From contig CM071568.1 of the NCBI GenBank assembly GCA_036426205.1, positions 43,953,360 through 44,017,359 on the forward strand: a stretch of DNA of 64,000 nt, read 5' to 3'. The stretch is from Ascaphus truei. Lineage: Eukaryota; Chordata; Amphibia; Anura; Ascaphidae. The notes below the pieces were generated by a model that was given only the letters and a program-made list of their open reading frames with translations, was not told the origin of the DNA and searched no databases. Positions 44,293 through 55,204 of the stretch are shown in pieces (the first letter of the stretch is position 1; each line of letters starts with the position of its first letter). Both the position numbers and the translations under genes were made by a program.

Positions 44293-45092
44293 TATATATT
44301 AAATATAGGATATTCCTATAAATATGAATCATTGATATTATCTCCAATTAAATATCATTTTTTTTACGGCACTTCAACTGCTGCACTGTTCAGTATAACA
44401 GCATTTCTCTTATTCAGCGGCATGCAACGGGAAGATTTTATCATTAGCAATTTTTCTCCATCATTCAGTCTTGGAAAAGCCCTTTTCGCTTGCTCCTTTC
44501 TCTGCCGGAGATGGGCCCGCACAGCGCCAGCTCCCGATTCTTTTTGCAACGTGGTACAGGCTCCACCCCCAGGCCCCTCCCCCGCGAAAGGGTTAACTCA
44601 AAACTCTTGCCATCAAGTCTCAGCACACATGATGTATAGTAAGAAAGGGTTTCCCTTGTCTGCTTTTAACAATTGCAGCACAAAACAGCAGCTGAACTAA
44701 TGGTTGCTGCCTGCTGCCTGCTCCCCTGCGCATTGCTAATTCAGCTGAGCACTGAGATCATTACTAATCCTCACTGCAAAAAAAAAAACATTTTCCCAGA
44801 GTGAAAGGAGGCACTTTTTGTTTTTGTTGAAATATTTTTTATTGGGACAGCGAATTGCAAACCACGTACGTGAACATTGAACAGAGCGACATGCAGTATA
44901 ATGCTTTCATATACATAGGGGGTTTAAAAAATTTTTTTTTTTTTACTATTTCTGTCACCACACAAAATGTTGTCAACTGCTTTGGATTCTTTAGAACTGG
45001 AGCCAGCCCCATGCAACAGCTGCGAGAGACTGGCACCCCAGCACCCTCATGTCGGATTTGGATAAGAATAATAAGGGGTGCTGTGCAAGGAA

Positions 45093-45121
45093 GGGGGGGT
45101 TGGGGTTGGGGGGGGGGGGTT
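45093..45121 (+). repeat. G-rich tract with quadruplex potential
   Basis: Four G runs (7, 4, then about 13 interrupted only by TT/T) occur within 28 bases. Confidence 0.7.
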
Positions 45122-45199
45122 GTCAGGCAGCCTGTAATGATTCAAATGTGCACACAGTATGACGGATGACCTATTGAAATAATTTCAGAGCAGTACTGT

Positions 45200-45440
45200 A
45201 GTTGCTACGACAACCAGCGCTCTCTTGGCTTCTTTCATGTGGCCCATGTGACAGTGAATTTGACGTCAGCTGGAGGCAGAGCTTGTGCACGAAGCCACAC
45301 ACAGCCCCGGAGGCTTCAGTGGAGAGAGTGTGGTGTATGGTGGAGCCACAGGATCGCTGCTGCTCTTGCTGCTGCTGCTGCTTCTCACCGGCTGCTAGAG
45401 AATGGAGTATTAAAGATCTGACTATTGATCGTATCTGGTA
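45200..45440 (+). promoter_or_regulatory. candidate promoter / non-coding first exon
   Basis: A locally GC-richer, non-repetitive stretch contains a CRE-type TGACGTCA (45260-45267), a short CTG-rich run (45357-45382) and a short upstream-ORF-like ATG, and ends in CTGGTAAAC, a weak splice donor near 45438. Its sequence character is unlike the repeats on both sides and resembles the 5'UTR of a neural-type vertebrate gene, but I recognise no gene. Confidence 0.28.
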
Positions 45441-45993
45441 AACCAGCTTTATTTTGTTGTTGTTGTTGGTATCTATAACATGCGTTGTAATGCTTTGTGC
45501 GTGTTTGACATGCAGGAATGTGCAGCATCGTTTTAAGGGACGGGGGAAGTTTGTGGGGTTTGGGTGCTAGCACATGCACACGGCAATGGGGTGAGGTAGG
45601 GGGGTGAATGTGTGTATGCAGATCAGCAGAGGGGAGTGTGGGAGCAGTCTGTGTGTGAGTAAAGGGCTTCTTCTGCACATCTGTGTTATTGCTGAACTGT
45701 GTGTAACTAGTACTTTACATACTATGGTGTTTACATGCTCAAAGTGCTTCTTCCTTGTTTCCGCCTGTAACCCGATCCCTGATTTCTAAAAGCCCCGGCA
45801 GGGGTTAAATATGCTAATTAAATTAGCTGTTTTTTTTTTTCAATTAATAAAAGTAGGTTGCCTTTGTGATTAAGACTTGATGGTAAATCTGTATTTTTAT
45901 CATGGTAAAGGGTTGCAAGTAACTGTGTGTAGATATAGATGTACACATAGACAGGGCTTATTACTGCACATTCAGTGTGAACAAAAATAAGTG

Positions 45994-45998
<5 letters not shown>

Positions 45999-46046
<48 letters not shown>

Positions 46047-46053
46047 CACCTCT

Positions 46054-46100
<47 letters not shown>
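45999..46100. repeat. compound (CA)n-(CT)n microsatellite
   Basis: (AC) from 45999 to 46045 is followed by ACACC and (TC/CT) from 46050 to 46100 with one TTC interruption. Confidence 0.95.
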
Positions 46101-46103
<3 letters not shown>

Positions 46104-46383
46104 GGTAATCTGATGTACCTCTCTATACAATAACTACTGTATGAGACACTAAATGTACTGTACATGTCTTCTGTATGTCACTGATACAGTTGTACTGCAC
46201 ACTATCTCAATGCCTTATAAATACATACAGAATACATAACATTTTGCTTATCAATTATGTGTCAAGGAAAGGAGGGAAGCTTTTAAGAAAGTGACATGAG
46301 ATTTATTTAAGTAACATGATGCAGTATGACGGTGATACCAAGTTTCAACTGATTATTTTGCTGCTTCATTATGAAGTTGTATG

Positions 46384-46564
46384 TTACTATGCAGCTAGCA
46401 TTCATTGTAGTTCTACAGCCTCATATTTCAGCTGTTGCTCCCTTCTCAGACCCAGCAAAATGAAAGGGAAAAAAAATCATTCATGCTTCATATTAGATTT
46501 ATCAGAGTAGCACCTGGCACATCTTCTTTTTCACGTGATTCGTTTGCCAGCCAGTTGCTGCCTC
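46384..46564. repeat. inverted duplication, unit A
   Basis: From GTTACTATGCAGCTAGCAT to GTTGCTGCCTC the sequence is about 90% identical by eye to the reverse complement of 50158-50340. Both units end at the same base beside a palindromic hAT MITE. Confidence 0.85.
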
Positions 46565-46731
46565 CAGCGGTGGGCAACTCCAGTCCTCAAGAGCCACCAA
46601 CAGGTCGGGTTTTCAGGATATCCCTGCTTCAGCGCAGGTGGCTCAGTCGAAGACTTACCTGTGCTGGAGCAGGGATATCCTGAAAACCTGACCTGTTGGT
46701 GGCCCTCGAGGACTGTAGTTGCCCACCCATG
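46565..46731. mobile_element. palindromic hAT MITE
   Basis: CAGCGGTGGGCAACTCCAG opens it and GTAGTTGCCCACCCATG closes it. Long arms carry AGCCACCAACAGGTCGGGTT and GGATATCCCTGCTTCAGC. The flanks GCTGCCTC and CATGCATC share 5 of 8 bases, an eroded 8-bp duplication. Confidence 0.75.
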
Positions 46732-46739
46732 CATGCATC

Positions 46740-47780
46740 CTGTCACTGCACTAATCCTATGTTGTTTCCCAGCTCCATACCTCCTGCCTCTTCTTTCGAT
46801 ATGAGTGTTATTGAATGGTGATTATGTGTATGACCCTCTCATACTTACACCGCTGCATACAGTGTATTCTAACAGATTGCAAAGAAACAACTGGCTGTTG
46901 TGTAAAAGCATGTGACGTGCCAGGCAATTCCCAAAAGAGGCATGCGGTTTATTGTCTTAAAAATAAATAAGTAATAACACGAGTTCCGACGATTATCCAC
47001 ATAGATTGATTTTACAGCGTACGGTATAATGTAAACAGGGTGAATATGGAAATAGGAAATGTAAAATGAGAGTACACCCTTCGGCAAAGAATTCAGGACG
47101 TGAAAGGTTTTGACCCGAGTGGTCTAATAATTTGTTTTAGGCTTAATATATCTTGTTTTAGTTATATACTTCTGCATTTTTACTTGTAACCCCATCTATT
47201 GCTGGGATATATTGCAGGGGGGATTACAGCACAGTGCATTACAGAGCCAGAGGATTTCATCTAGCACATTAATGATCCCGATTTCATTAACCCCTTCACT
47301 GCCCAAGGGGCCCGGTAACCTGAACACAGGAGCACACAGTTTGACACCTCCTTCAGTTGTGAAGCTGCCCTGTGTTACTTTCAAGTTGAAGGGTTCACCA
47401 GATACCTTGTCACAAAGCTAAACGGTCTCATGCTGAAAAATGGGGCTACTTTTGGTCCAGTTTAGCATATTAGAGCTACTTTGCGAAGCCACATCGAAGT
47501 AAGTGGCTCGTGGCTTTTATTTCAGGTTTCCCTTTACATCAAAATGTGGAAGTATAAATCATTCAAACTATTATATTTAGTTGAAATGTTGCAGTTTTTT
47601 TAAGAGCCCATATAAATGAGGACAACTTAGAAAATAGCTATTTCTTATTGTTTATTGATAGAGTACCAACATATTCCATAGCGTAGTACTGTGAGGGAGC
47701 AGTACTTACTTTAACTAGAATGATGAACAAACCAACGCAAACCGATACAATGGGTACCGAGGGCTCTGCTTGTGAGAGCT
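46740..47780. other. no recognised features
   Basis: Mixed-composition DNA with chance open frames below 75 codons. No terminal repeats or splice-flanked frame recognised. Confidence 0.4.
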
Positions 47781-47789
47781 TATGGTCTG

Positions 47790-47969
47790 CAGGTGGGCAC
47801 AACACCAGTCCTCAAGACCCCCCAACAGATCAGGTTTTAAGGATATTTCAGCTTCAGCACAGGTGGCTCATTCAGTGGCTCAGTCTTTGACTGAGCCACC
47901 TGTACTGTAGATGGGATATCCTTGAAACCTGACCTGTTGGGGAGTGTTGATGACTGGAATTGAGTACCA
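47790..47969. mobile_element. palindromic hAT MITE
   Basis: It starts CAGGTGGGCACAACACCAG, has arms with CAGATCAGGTTTTAAGGATA and ends GAATTGAGTACCA. The flanks ATGGTCTG and GTGGTCTC agree at 6 of 8 positions. It is more diverged than the other copies. Confidence 0.65.
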
Positions 47970-49366
47970 GTGGTCTCTAGAGAAAATAAGGTGCACAGTT
48001 GAAACAAAAGATCCAGGTGACTGTTTATTGTGAGTGTGTCCGGACGGAGTTTGGTCCAGCCCACGGCTGCTCCCGTTTGGGTTGAGAGGGGAAGAGTGAA
48101 TGTGAGAGGGGTGTCAGGCTTCCTTAAACTGGTGTGTTTTTGGAAAGCTGGGGTGATATCATTTACTTGTATTTGAACTTTCAGTAATGCATTTTGTAAA
48201 AACTGAGCAGTTCTGTATCAAACGTCCTATCTCTACAGCAGAGGCATCACTGCAGCAAACTAATTGCACCAGATTTTTCAAGGAAGTAAGCTCAGATTTG
48301 TAGACATGTTATTGTTGCCAATGTTTGTATTATTTTTGTCTTGGTGTTTCATCTGGAAGACTTTGATACACAGCCTCCATATGGGGTATATTTATCATAT
48401 TCTCCCAACTAATTAAGGGAAAAAGCCCAAATGCCATCTATGGAATTCCTCTCCTTCACAAATCTGGCATAGTTTCTTTTTCCACCAATTGTGCTGCCGG
48501 GAGACATTGATGAATAGATCCCATTATTTCAAGATGTTTAGTCCCATCATGTCTCAATCAAGATTCTTCCACTTCAGAGATCAGTGCATTTACAACCAGA
48601 GGTCCCTTTGAGACCTCCTGCTATGCTTCCTTTTTAACAATGTAGTGTAAACACGTGATTAACCCCTCGACAACCAGGAGGCCCTGTCTTTGCTGTGTGT
48701 TTCAGGCATCTATGAAGGGAGAACCGATTTTATTCTGGCTGCTTCCTTTATTGTCCTTATTTTTACGTTCGGGAAATAAATGTATGTAGCAGAAATAATT
48801 TAGTGCAGTGTTTGCAAAACGTATTCTGTTCTGGACAAGACTATAACAAAGCAGACCATCTGACGGGAAAAGTTTCACTAAGGTTTTTTGCTTGTCTTTC
48901 TCTGGATCCATTATTATAAATATAGAATGACCACCTTGCCCAATTATTTAACAAAGGTTGAACTTGATGGACATATGTCTTTTGTTCCATCTTCTCTATT
49001 ATTTATGTAATTATGTAACACTAACCATTCGTCGTCTTTACAAAATATGTATAACTAGCGTTTACATGATGACTATAGCCACCTATTCTTATTCATTTAA
49101 TTATTTCAAATTTATCATAAATCAGCTTTGTGGAGAGAATATTCAAATTGTTTTATTTTTGCTTCTGTTTTACTCACTCCAGGACCAGCCTGAGCCTTAA
49201 AAACCATAGTATAGCGTACAACATGTATAGCCAGTGGCAATCATAGCGTAGGCTGAAAAACTGATTGTATGTATTTATATACATACACACATACATACAA
49301 TTATACATACATACAATTATACATATACATTAAATCAGGGGTTTTCCACCTACGCTATGATTATAC

Positions 49367-49368
<2 letters not shown>

Positions 49369-49439
<71 letters not shown>
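49369..49439. repeat. (TG)n microsatellite
   Basis: About 35 uninterrupted TG dinucleotides directly precede an AT stretch and the hairpin at 49450. Confidence 0.97.
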
Positions 49440-49449
<10 letters not shown>

Positions 49450-49602
49450 TGCAGAATAAATGAGTTCTTCAGTATTAGGTGATACCTTTTTTATTTGGAC
49501 TACAAATATAGCATAGGACAAGCTCTCGAGAGTTTCCTCTCTAAATTGTTAGTCCAAATAAAAAAGGTATCACCTAATACTGAAGAACTCATTTATTCTG
49601 CA
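49450..49602. repeat. 153-bp hairpin with perfect 53-bp arms and hammerhead-like loop
   Basis: The arm 49450-49502 (starting TGCAGAATAAATGAGTTCTT) is exactly complementary to 49550-49602. On the minus strand the 47-nt loop reads TTAGAGAGGAAACTCTCGAGAG plus CTTGTCC in two parts: a GAGAG/CTCTC stem II and then GAGAGC where a hammerhead has GAAAGC. The right flank, GCAACTGGACTAACACGGCTA (49609-49629), resembles text seen at the ends of vertebrate Penelope-related repeats. Confidence 0.75.
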
Positions 49603-49964
49603 CTATCGCAACTGGACTAACACGGCTATTTCCGTTTTATATATACGTATACATAACAGTGGTTGACAAATCACCAAAAAATCTACTCGCCACACAAAAA
49701 AATCTACTCGCCACCTAGTACCAAACGTGTGCTGCTTGGGCCAATATTTACTCGCCTGGGGGTTAAATCCACTCGCCCGGGGCGAGCAAATGTATAGGTT
49801 TGTCGAACACTGCATATACATATACAACACATGGATAAGAACATTAAACATAAAAGCAAACGTAACGAAAAGGCAATCCCAGCAACAAATAGTTTACTAT
49901 CTCATCGATGGAATGCTGAGGGAGCGGACACAAGCAGCAAGAATACATATACGCACAACCCCTC

Positions 49965-50157
49965 CAGGAGGGGCCAACTCCCAATCTCAAGGGCCACCAA
50001 CAGGTCAGGTTTTAAGGATGTCCCTGTTTCAGCACAGGTGGCTCAATCAGTGGCTGTGGCTCAATCAGTCTTTGACTGAGCCACCTGTGCTGAAGCAGAG
50101 CTATCTTGAAAACCCGACCTGTTGGTGGCCCTTGAGGACTGGAGTTGCCCGCCCCTG
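49965..50157. mobile_element. palindromic hAT MITE beside inverted-duplication unit B
   Basis: It runs from CAGGAGGGGCCAACTCC to GAGTTGCCCGCCCCTG, with an internal duplicated GGCTCAATCAGT. The right flank GAGGCAGC is the reverse complement of GCTGCCTC, the left flank of the copy at 46565, so both copies share one insertion junction. The left flank is unrelated. Confidence 0.75.
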
Positions 50158-50340
50158 GAGGCAGCATCTGGCTGGCAAACCAATCACATTAAAGAAGATG
50201 TGCCAGCTGCTACTCTGATAAATCTAGTATTGAGGATGAAATCATTTTTTCCCTTTCATTTTGCTGGGTCTCAGAAGGGAGCAACAGCTGAAATATGAGG
50301 CTGTAGAACTACAATGTATGCTAGCTGCATAGTAACAAAC
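50158..50340. repeat. inverted duplication, unit B
   Basis: This is the reverse-complement counterpart of 46384-46564: GAGGCAGCATCTGGCTGGCA at the left edge and ATGCTAGCTGCATAGTAAC at the right. Differences are scattered substitutions and small indels. Confidence 0.85.
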
Positions 50341-50344
50341 ACTG

Positions 50345-50432
50345 TTTGAGACACCTGTGCTGAAGCAGGGATATCCTTAAAACCTGTCCTGTTGGTGGCC
50401 CTTGAGGACTGGAGTTGTCCAACCCCTGATCT
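50345..50432. mobile_element. half of a palindromic hAT MITE
   Basis: ACACCTGTGCTGAAGCAGGG through GGAGTTGTCCAACCCCTG is the right half only. The left half is absent. Confidence 0.65.
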
Positions 50433-50601
50433 AGAGGATGATCGGGCAGACTATTTCAACGGAGCGGTTGGCCCCACCGAAACGGAAGTAGAGTTCTCTC
50501 CACTCTCATTGGTCCTCCGGCGGTTGCTCACGTGATCAGTGCTGAGCACAAATGCCAGAGGTCCTGTGGCACTCTGATGCTGCAGAACCGCTAGCACTGT
50601 A

Positions 50602-50930
50602 AGGCCTTGAATTAGACCAAGTGCCGCAAGGTGGCAGCGCTATTCTGTGACGTCACCCAGTGCTGCCGCCGAGCAGCATCTTGCTTATACCGGGGAGAGA
50701 GAGATGGGGAGGCGTGGCGGAGACGTGGCCGTGAGCGGTTCGCCCTCATTGGCTGAACCACGTGACACGGCCGTCGCAAGAAAAAAAAACCACATTTTAT
50801 CAGTCTCTTCCCCAGCCGTACGCTTTGCAGTATGGCGCGCCGCGACCATCGCTCGCGGTATAAGCACTTTCATTGGATGTAAGGTACTTGTTTTGGCGCC
50901 ACGCGGCGCTGCTACATACAACATCGCACG
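50602..50930. mobile_element. CpG-rich repeat, probable Harbinger-like relative
   Basis: TAAGGCCTTGAATTAGACC at the left parallels TAAGGCCTCGGATATAG at 7412. GGGGAGGCGTGGC and CCTCATTGGCTGAACC are shared with 7508-7560. The right end is not clear. The stretch has many CpG and CACGTG/ACGTCA motifs. Confidence 0.45.
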
Positions 50931-51272
50931 TGTTTTGGGGTATAATCACGGCGTAAAGCTTAATGGTTCCACGTAGTGCAAATACATTTTGCTTTACAGG
51001 AAACCGTGTGACCAATTTAAACATACTGTATCTATCAAACTTACAAAGGAACTTGAATACTTGAATATCTTTTTGATTGTTTATTTGTGCTCTATTGAAC
51101 ATAGTAGTCTGTGTAAAAACATAGATTTTGCCATGAAATCAATATAGGAGTGGTATTATCACCTCTCTTCTGTAAGTGTCAATATATGAAGGCCCTTTGC
51201 ACCAATGTTATCCCATATGCATTAATTTGCAACATGGAAATTGTCAATAGGTGTAAATACTGTAGGAAGATG

Positions 51273-51822
51273 TTAAAGCAGCAATACTACATCTCCCCCT
51301 CGCCCTCCACCCCTTGTTTTTTTCTTATATGTAAAGTATGTGACAATGTATAATTCTACATTGTTACCTAAGCTGGCAATCGTTTGGTGCTCCTGTTATA
51401 AATCTGTAAAAATCCTGTTTGTGTGCCTAACGAAATGGCCGCCTTCTGACTTTGTGCTGCAGTCTGTGAAATGCTGCAGCTGATATGTAACGTTATATTA
51501 CTAAGTGTAACACATTGTTGTTACAGCTTTCAGAGTAATAGACAGTCTGCTGTATGGAACACTGCAACCGATCTGTTTGTGATACTTTGCTGCTTTAGGG
51601 CAGAGCTCAAAAAGGTGTGTCAGAGCTTGCTTTAAAACAGAAAGTGGATATGACTTTCTAAATGGTTGCTGTAGCAACCAAAGGATGATCAATGCATAAA
51701 CAAAGTAATTAAAAATGACATTAGGAGTTTAAATTTTTTTCAGACAGTATTATCAAATACTACAGAACTGATTTATTAAAAAAAAAAAAACATATCGGAT
51801 TTTTCATGTTTTGCTGCTTTAA
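51273..51822. mobile_element. 550-bp TTAA-flanked MITE, Kolobok/piggyBac-like
   Basis: TTAAAGCAGCAATAC (51273) and TTTTGCTGCTTTAA (ending 51822) are inverted ends that include TTAA on each side. The 3' third (AGGGCAGAGCTCAAAAAGG, TACAGAACTGATTTATTAAA) matches 59960-60412 and the 5' part matches 42347-42800. There is no transposase. Confidence 0.65.
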
Positions 51823-52905
51823 GTGCTGACCCGATTAGAGTGGAATCTGACTGCTATTTCAGTTTGTTTTTCTTCGAATTAAAAATTCTGGATAGAAGGT
51901 GGTGTAAACCTCCCTGGCTGCTAATGCGTGTAAAATGTAGTAAACTTGATTAACAAGTTTGTTGATCGACTGCAGCCACAGACAGAAAGCGAATGGAACA
52001 AATTGTCAAAGCATAATGTTTCTTACCTTGCTAAGTGCTACTTTTGAATCTCACTGCGGTGTCTTTATGGAGATAAGCTGTACTTTCTTCATTATGTATG
52101 TGGTATTTTTAGGAGTATTTTTTTTTTGTGGGGATGGAAACTAGTACCTTACAAAACACTTGTGTGCAGTTTTTCTTTTGTGACTTACCAACAGTACAAT
52201 ATAACCATTTTTTTTAAATAAACGGCATGCACTCTCTACACTAGCCTCTTGCAAATTAGTTCTAATTTCAATGTATTATTTTGTGTGCCCAGTGTAATAA
52301 GTTCCCTTGTATTGATTTTCTTCAATGAGACTACTGTAGCTTTGTTTCTTTGAAAAAATGGGTCACCAGAGTGTTCATTATTAATTCTGACTGCTCATCT
52401 AGGTCAGAACTATTCTTTTGTGACATTATCTCTAGGCCCATTAAAGTAATTATATTTGACAGAAAAGCTGCATGACATTAGAAAACTGATTAGCATTGTA
52501 TTCTATTTCTCCTTTTTTTGCGCAGTAAACTCCTGTTCACCTTATACAAACGCATGGCTACCAGAAATCTGTTTCCTGTAACACTGTTCACATGAGCTTT
52601 TTCAGTACAAAGGGTGTGCTTTGATATAACGGCTTCACATGTACATACCATGACAGGCCTTTCTATAGACGTACGTTGGTTGCATTATTATTTGTTGTGA
52701 ACCAACTTCTACACTAAAACAAAGCAGCGGAGAAGCCGTGGGTTCAGATCAACCCATGTAGTGCTAGAGAGACCTTTGAAAGTCCTGTGGCACCCCAGGG
52801 TGTTTTGAGATATCCTGTACACAGGTTTATTGTATTTTCCAAATGGTGTACATGAGGGACAACATTATTATATTTTATTCAATATGCTATTTGGGCTAAA
52901 TAAGG
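51823..52905. other. no recognised features
   Basis: AT-rich sequence without a delimited element or exon. Confidence 0.4.
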
Positions 52906-52908
52906 AAG

Positions 52909-53176
52909 AAGTAGTGGCTCAGTGAGTAAAGACGCTGGCTGATAATGACCCTGAGTTTGGATCAGGTTCAATTCCCGGTGTCCTTGTGACTTTGGGTGTT
53001 TGGGAGTCACTTTATCTCCCTGTGCCTCAGGCACCAGAAACATAGCATGTAAACTCATTTGGACAGGGATTGTGTCTGCAAAGTTCCTACGTGCTGCGTA
53101 CCACGTGCTATACTGTAATTGCTTTGCATCCCATTTGGAGAAAAGTGCTATATGAAATTAAGTTCTTATTATAAGA
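52909..53176 (+). mobile_element. tRNA-derived SINE with MIR/CORE-like centre and L2-like tail
   Basis: An A box (TGGCTCAGTGAG, 52915-52926) and B box (GGTTCAATTCC, 52965-52975) mark an RNA polymerase III promoter from a tRNA-like head. The centre TTGTGACTTTGGGTGTTTGG followed by GAGTCACTTTATCTCC and CTGTGCCTCAGGC matches the MIR/CORE-SINE core (GTGACCTTGGGCAAGTCACTT, CTGGGCCTCAGTTTC, as commonly described). The 3' end AAAAGTGCTATATGAAATTA has the L2-like form used for retrotransposition. The copy is nearly full length but diverged. Confidence 0.8.
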
Positions 53177-53504
53177 TTTGTAGTCCCAATGATTTGAATG
53201 GAGTGGAACTCTTCTAGCACAGGGAAGCACTGTAATAGCATAGTGAGTGAGAGGCCTGTGTGTATAGGTTGAGGTCTCCAAGTTTATGTGTAGGGGTCAG
53301 CTTATCTGCATGTCTGTAATCAATGTAATTTATTCTATAAAGAACGTCCATGCGAGACACTGCAGTATCTAGAGGCTTTTATATAAGTATATTTGTTATT
53401 TCCATCTTTTTTTTAGCCTAATACTGTAGGTTTGACATGAAATACACAGTGTATTCTGTGTATTAAAAATAATCAATGACAGTAGAACTATTAGTGGTGG
53501 ATTA

Positions 53505-53705
53505 CTAGTTCAGGTTTCAAAAGTTCAACCATTTGGTCTTGATCAGAGCATCATTCGGCTTCTTTTTTTAGGTACTTTCTGTCCTTTAGTGCTATATTTT
53601 TTATGAAGAGGGATAGTGTGATTTCTTGAATGAAATATTAATATTGTAGTAACAATAAAATACTATGTTAATGTTGTTGTTTTGAAAAATGTTGTTGTTG
53701 CATCT
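53505..53705 (-). mobile_element. Penelope-associated-type repeat with hammerhead-like core
   Basis: It is homologous to 34055-34840 but uninterrupted. On the minus strand it reads CCGAATGATGCTCTGATCAA, then GACCAAATGGTTGAAC: a CTGATGA-like start, stem II (CTCTgatcaAGAC type) and CAAAT in place of CGAAAC. It ends in GTTGTTGTTTTGAAAAATG on the plus strand. Confidence 0.45.
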
Positions 53706-53889
53706 CCAGAGCGGATTGAACTGAATCTACGTGATCGTTATTGTTAATTGCATTCAGTTTGAGTTCAGAATACCTTCTTGCTGAATCTGGAGACTGAACT
53801 ATTGGATTCAGGCCCATATGTGAATCGACTTTGGTTTAGAAAACAGAGGCAACAATAATGCACCCAAACACCTTGTCCCCTATTCAATA

Positions 53890-54960
53890 CTCTGTGAAGC
53901 TATATTCTTAGAAACATAGAATTTGACAGCAGATAAGAAACACTTGCCCCACCCAGTCTGCCCATTTTCCTACCTGCTGTAAAACCTCAGACCCTATTTG
54001 ACCCTTGTCTTTCTGTCATATTTAGGATAACGTAATAAGGGCCATTCTTCATCCCATCCTAAGTACTGTAAATCATTTGTATATTACAGTGCAAGTACAG
54101 TGCACATTTTGAAGTTCAAAATTTGTCTGAATGTACGTTCCACTTTTGGACCTGTTTTGCTGCTTCTCCAAGTCCGTAACACGGTGCTTTTGGGAAATCC
54201 CATTTCTTGTACTTTACTTTCCAACATGTAAAGTGAGTTGCACAGCATTACTTAAAAGCTATGGCATGTGTGGGGAACAGAGACGAGGCCATCACTAATC
54301 ATCCTCATGCTGGATTTACACACGTAGTTACAATGACTTACAGAGCATTCCCACTTAGCAACATACACAGGCTCGACTATAAAACACTCAGTAATGCAGC
54401 TATGCTGCTATGTTTAATGTGTGGGTTAAGGATGTGTCCCTTCATTTAACGTTGTACACTTAGACCCAAAAGAGTTATTCACAAAGGGCACAGTAACAAA
54501 TAGGGTTGAACAGTATAGAGAAGCACATCCCAATTTGTTATTAGATTTTACAGTAAGGTATGTTTTTATAAAAGGACAGGGCAAAGTAAAGGCGGTTTGC
54601 ATTAAAAAAAAACTTAAGTGAAACTTAAACAGTGCAAGTTATAAGATTGAGAGCCAGATGCCCTCAATATGTAGAGACATCTTCTACCCCTTTCACCTTG
54701 GCCATCTAAGCCTTTTGTGTGATGCGAGAGCTGCGATTAGCATACATACCATACCGTAATCACGTGGTTTTCCGAGGGAGGATTAGTGAATGATAGCCCT
54801 ACTCATGTCCTTGTCTTCAAACAGGGCATAGCAGGATTTGGTGCACAAAGGTTTCTTGTTGGTCTTGGGAGGGGGGGAGGTTGAGCCTGGGCCACGATAC
54901 ACTGGAAAATGTTTAATTTGTGAATGTTAAATGATGTGTCCCAAGCATTGGGGGATACAG
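53890..54960. other. mostly unrecognised; one possible old repeat
   Basis: AGAAACATAGAATTTGACAG to CAGTCTGCCCATTTTCC (53910-53976) looks like a fragment of a dispersed amphibian repeat, but no second copy lies in the window. The rest to 54960 shows no element. Confidence 0.3.
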
Positions 54961-54971
54961 TGATATACATA

Positions 54972-55200
54972 CAGCTCAACCCCCTTATAACGCTGTGCTG
55001 GGGTCCAAAGAATCACATCGCGTTATAAGCGGATCGCGTTAGAAACAATGTACAATTGTATGCATTGTACAATAAAGTATTTAAGATAGCAATAATTGTG
55101 TTGTAAAGTATTCATAAATATGAAAATTGGGAGCCACGCTTGCATCGCGTTATAAGCGGATTCGTGTTTTAACGGATCGCGTTATAACGGGGTTGAGCTG
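54972..55200. mobile_element. 229-bp Tc1/mariner-type MITE
   Basis: The ends CAGCTCAACCCCCTTATAAC and GTTATAACGGGGTTGAGCTG are inverted repeats with one mismatch. TA lies immediately outside both (54970-54971, 55201-55202). The interior repeats TCGCGTTATAAGCGGAT three times (near 55018, 55145 and, partly, 55175). Confidence 0.75.
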
Positions 55201-55204
55201 TACT

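Noticed and set aside
45818..46165. 115-codon minus-strand frame with Arg/Glu and Cys/Val repeats
   Set aside because: It is a translation of the CA/CT microsatellite.
52909..53000. A functional tRNA gene
   Set aside because: A and B boxes exist but no cloverleaf closes. The downstream MIR-like core and L2-like tail identify a SINE.
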